A stretch of DNA of 64,000 nt from Duganella sp. BuS-21 (GTDB taxonomy: Bacteria > Pseudomonadota > Gammaproteobacteria > Burkholderiales > Burkholderiaceae_D), in contig CP097466.1 in NCBI GenBank assembly GCA_041874725.1, positions 5,828,001-5,892,000 on the forward strand, read 5' to 3'. Below, one piece after another: positions 62,895 through 64,000 of this stretch (position 1 is the stretch's first letter; each line of letters opens with the position of its first letter). The position numbers and the translations under genes were made by a program. A model generated the notes under the pieces. That model had not been told where the DNA came from. It was given only the letters and a program-made list of their open reading frames with translations, and did not search any database.

Positions 62895-64000
62895 TCAGCG
62901 TTGGTAGGCGACGTGGCCAGCCACGATGGTGGTTTTCACTTGTCCGCCCAGGTTGTAACCGAGGAACGGCGTGTGCTTGCCCTGGCTGGCCAGCGCCGAT
63001 GCCTCCACCGTCCAGTGCGCTCCCGCATCGAACAGCACCACGTCCGCCACCGCGCCCGGCGTCAGCGTGCCCGCCGGCAGGCCGGCCACGCGCGCCGCTT
63101 CCGAGGTGATGCGCGCCAGCGCCCGCGACAACGGGCGCTGCGCGCCGGTATCCTGCAAGGCCGCGTAATCGTCGGCCCACTTCAGCGCCAGCGACAGCAG
63201 CAGTTCCAGGCCGGTGGCGCCAGGCGAGGCTTCGGCGAACGGCAGCAGTTTTTCATCATCGTCGACCGGCGTGTGGTCCGAGCACAGCGCGTCAATGGTG
63301 CCGTCCAGCAGGCCGAGGCGGATCGCGTCGCGGTCGCGCTGGCTGCGGAAAGGCGGCGAGAAGCGCGCGTTCGAATCGAAGAAGCCGATGTCGGCGTCGG
63401 TCAGGTGCACGTGGTGGACGCCGACGTCGCAGGTGACCGGCAGGCCTTCGGCCTTGGCCTTGCGGATCAGTTCCAGGCTGGCGGCGGCCGAGATGCGGCA
63501 CAGATGCACGCGCGCGCCGCTCGAACGCATCAGTTCGAAGATGGTATTCAGCGCGATGGTTTCCGACATCACCGGCACGCCGGACAAGCCCAGGCGCGAA
63601 GCCAGCGGGCCGGATGCGGCCACGCCGCCACGACCGATGTAGGCGTCCTGCGGACGCAGCCACACGGTGTAGCCGAAGGTCTTGGCGTACTGCATGGCGC
63701 GCAGCAGCACGTTGGTGTCGGTGATCGGTTCCTCGGCGTGCGAGAAGCCGATGCAGCCCGATGCGGTCAACGCCGACATTTCGGTCAGCGCTTCGCCCTT
63801 CAGGCCGACCGTCAGCGCGCCCAGCGGGTGCACGTGGGCCTGGTTCAGCTTTTGCGCGCGGTACTTGAGCATCTCCACCAGGCCCGGTTCGTCCAGCACC
63901 GGATCGGTGTCCGGCGGGCACACCAGGCTGGTGACGCCGCCCTGCATGGCGGCCTGCATTTCCGAATCCAGCGTGGCCTTGTATTCAAAGCCCGGCTCGC
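62895..64000 (-). CDS. pyrC: Dihydroorotase, 5' end beyond the window
   Basis: The frame is open to the right edge (codons EPGFEYKATLDSEMQAAMQGG...), so at least 368 residues are seen and the N-terminus is missing. Family features include SLVCPPDTDPVLDEPGLVEML, CRISAAASLELI, CDVGVHHVHLTDADIGFFDSNARFSPPFRSQRDRDA, and IDALCSDHTPVDDDEKLLPFAEASPGATGLE, where the Asp of SDHTP is catalytic. The C-terminal PGAVADVVLFDAGAHWTV also fits. It belongs to the class I PyrC/PyrX-type dihydroorotase group; some relatives paired with PyrB are inactive. The metal-ligand HVH of the N-terminus would lie outside the window, so activity cannot be judged. Confidence 0.9.
   Translation of the reverse strand, partial: EPGFEYKATLDSEMQAAMQGGVTSLVCPPDTDPVLDEPGLVEMLKYRAQKLNQAHVHPLGALTVGLKGEALTEMSALTASGCIGFSHAEEPITDTNVLLRAMQYAKTFGYTVWLRPQDAYIGRGGVAASGPLASRLGLSGVPVMSETIALNTIFELMRSSGARVHLCRISAAASLELIRKAKAEGLPVTCDVGVHHVHLTDADIGFFDSNARFSPPFRSQRDRDAIRLGLLDGTIDALCSDHTPVDDDEKLLPFAEASPGATGLELLLSLALKWADDYAALQDTGAQRPLSRALARITSEAARVAGLPAGTLTPGAVADVVLFDAGAHWTVEASALASQGKHTPFLGYNLGGQVKTTIVAGHVAYQR

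Overview
The window is one contiguous piece of a GC-rich betaproteobacterial chromosome. The phoH-ybeY-corC-lnt-glyQ-glyS-gmhB-plsC order, a PEP-CTERM protein, a Xanthomonas/Caulobacter-type TonB receptor and the lipopolysaccharide genes suggest Oxalobacteraceae (Massilia/Duganella-like). This placement is inferred from gene content, because no rRNA or other taxonomic marker is present.

Layout. 1-5.1 kb: DedA protein, periplasmic peptidyl-prolyl isomerase, mutL, miaA and a VOC-fold protein. 5.2-10.5 kb: an elongator tRNA-Met(CAU) gene followed by a ~5.2 kb genomic island. The island is bounded on the right by a 69-bp direct repeat of the tRNA 3' part and the tRNA's original terminator. It carries a two-gene minus-strand operon of unrecognised function (a membrane protein with an HNH-like signature plus a tail-anchored coiled-coil protein), a truncated parA, a PIN toxin with a putative antitoxin, and an IS256-family remnant. 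No integrase remains. 10.6-17.5 kb: SDR/LysR pair, a large propeller-type sensor kinase, a truncated quinone-oxidoreductase remnant, a secreted alpha/beta hydrolase and a NarL-type response regulator.

17.5-25.4 kb: a polysaccharide-utilisation locus (TonB receptor, GH105 lipoprotein, DUF2264 protein, GH35 beta-galactosidase) that fits rhamnogalacturonan/pectin side-chain breakdown. 25.4-29.8 kb: an AraC/PAS regulator and a 4-hydroxyproline epimerase/D-hydroxyproline dehydrogenase operon. 30-33.5 kb: LacI regulator, aldose mutarotase and an ExuT-like transporter, which probably serve the same sugar catabolism as the 17.5-25.4 kb locus. 33.6-41.2 kb: a second MFS transporter, thioredoxin-like and ChaN-like proteins, PEP-CTERM protein, DUF3224 protein, sensor kinase, HDOD pair, an HTH protein, a 76-bp perfect palindrome and a charged hypothetical protein.

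41.3-52.6 kb: the conserved phoH-to-plsC run, a zinc-hydrolase-like protein and a PQQ-propeller lipoprotein. 52.6-61.1 kb: the lipopolysaccharide/nucleotide-sugar block waaA, waaC, phosphomannomutase, a WecA/MraY-type transferase and rmlDCAB, the last four genes joined by ATGA overlaps. 61.2-64 kb: apaH, a lysophosphatidate-type acyltransferase and pyrC, which runs off the right edge. Three copies of a two-hairpin REP-like element lie at 29.9, 57.6 and 62.1 kb; the last one supplies the stop codon of the acyltransferase gene.
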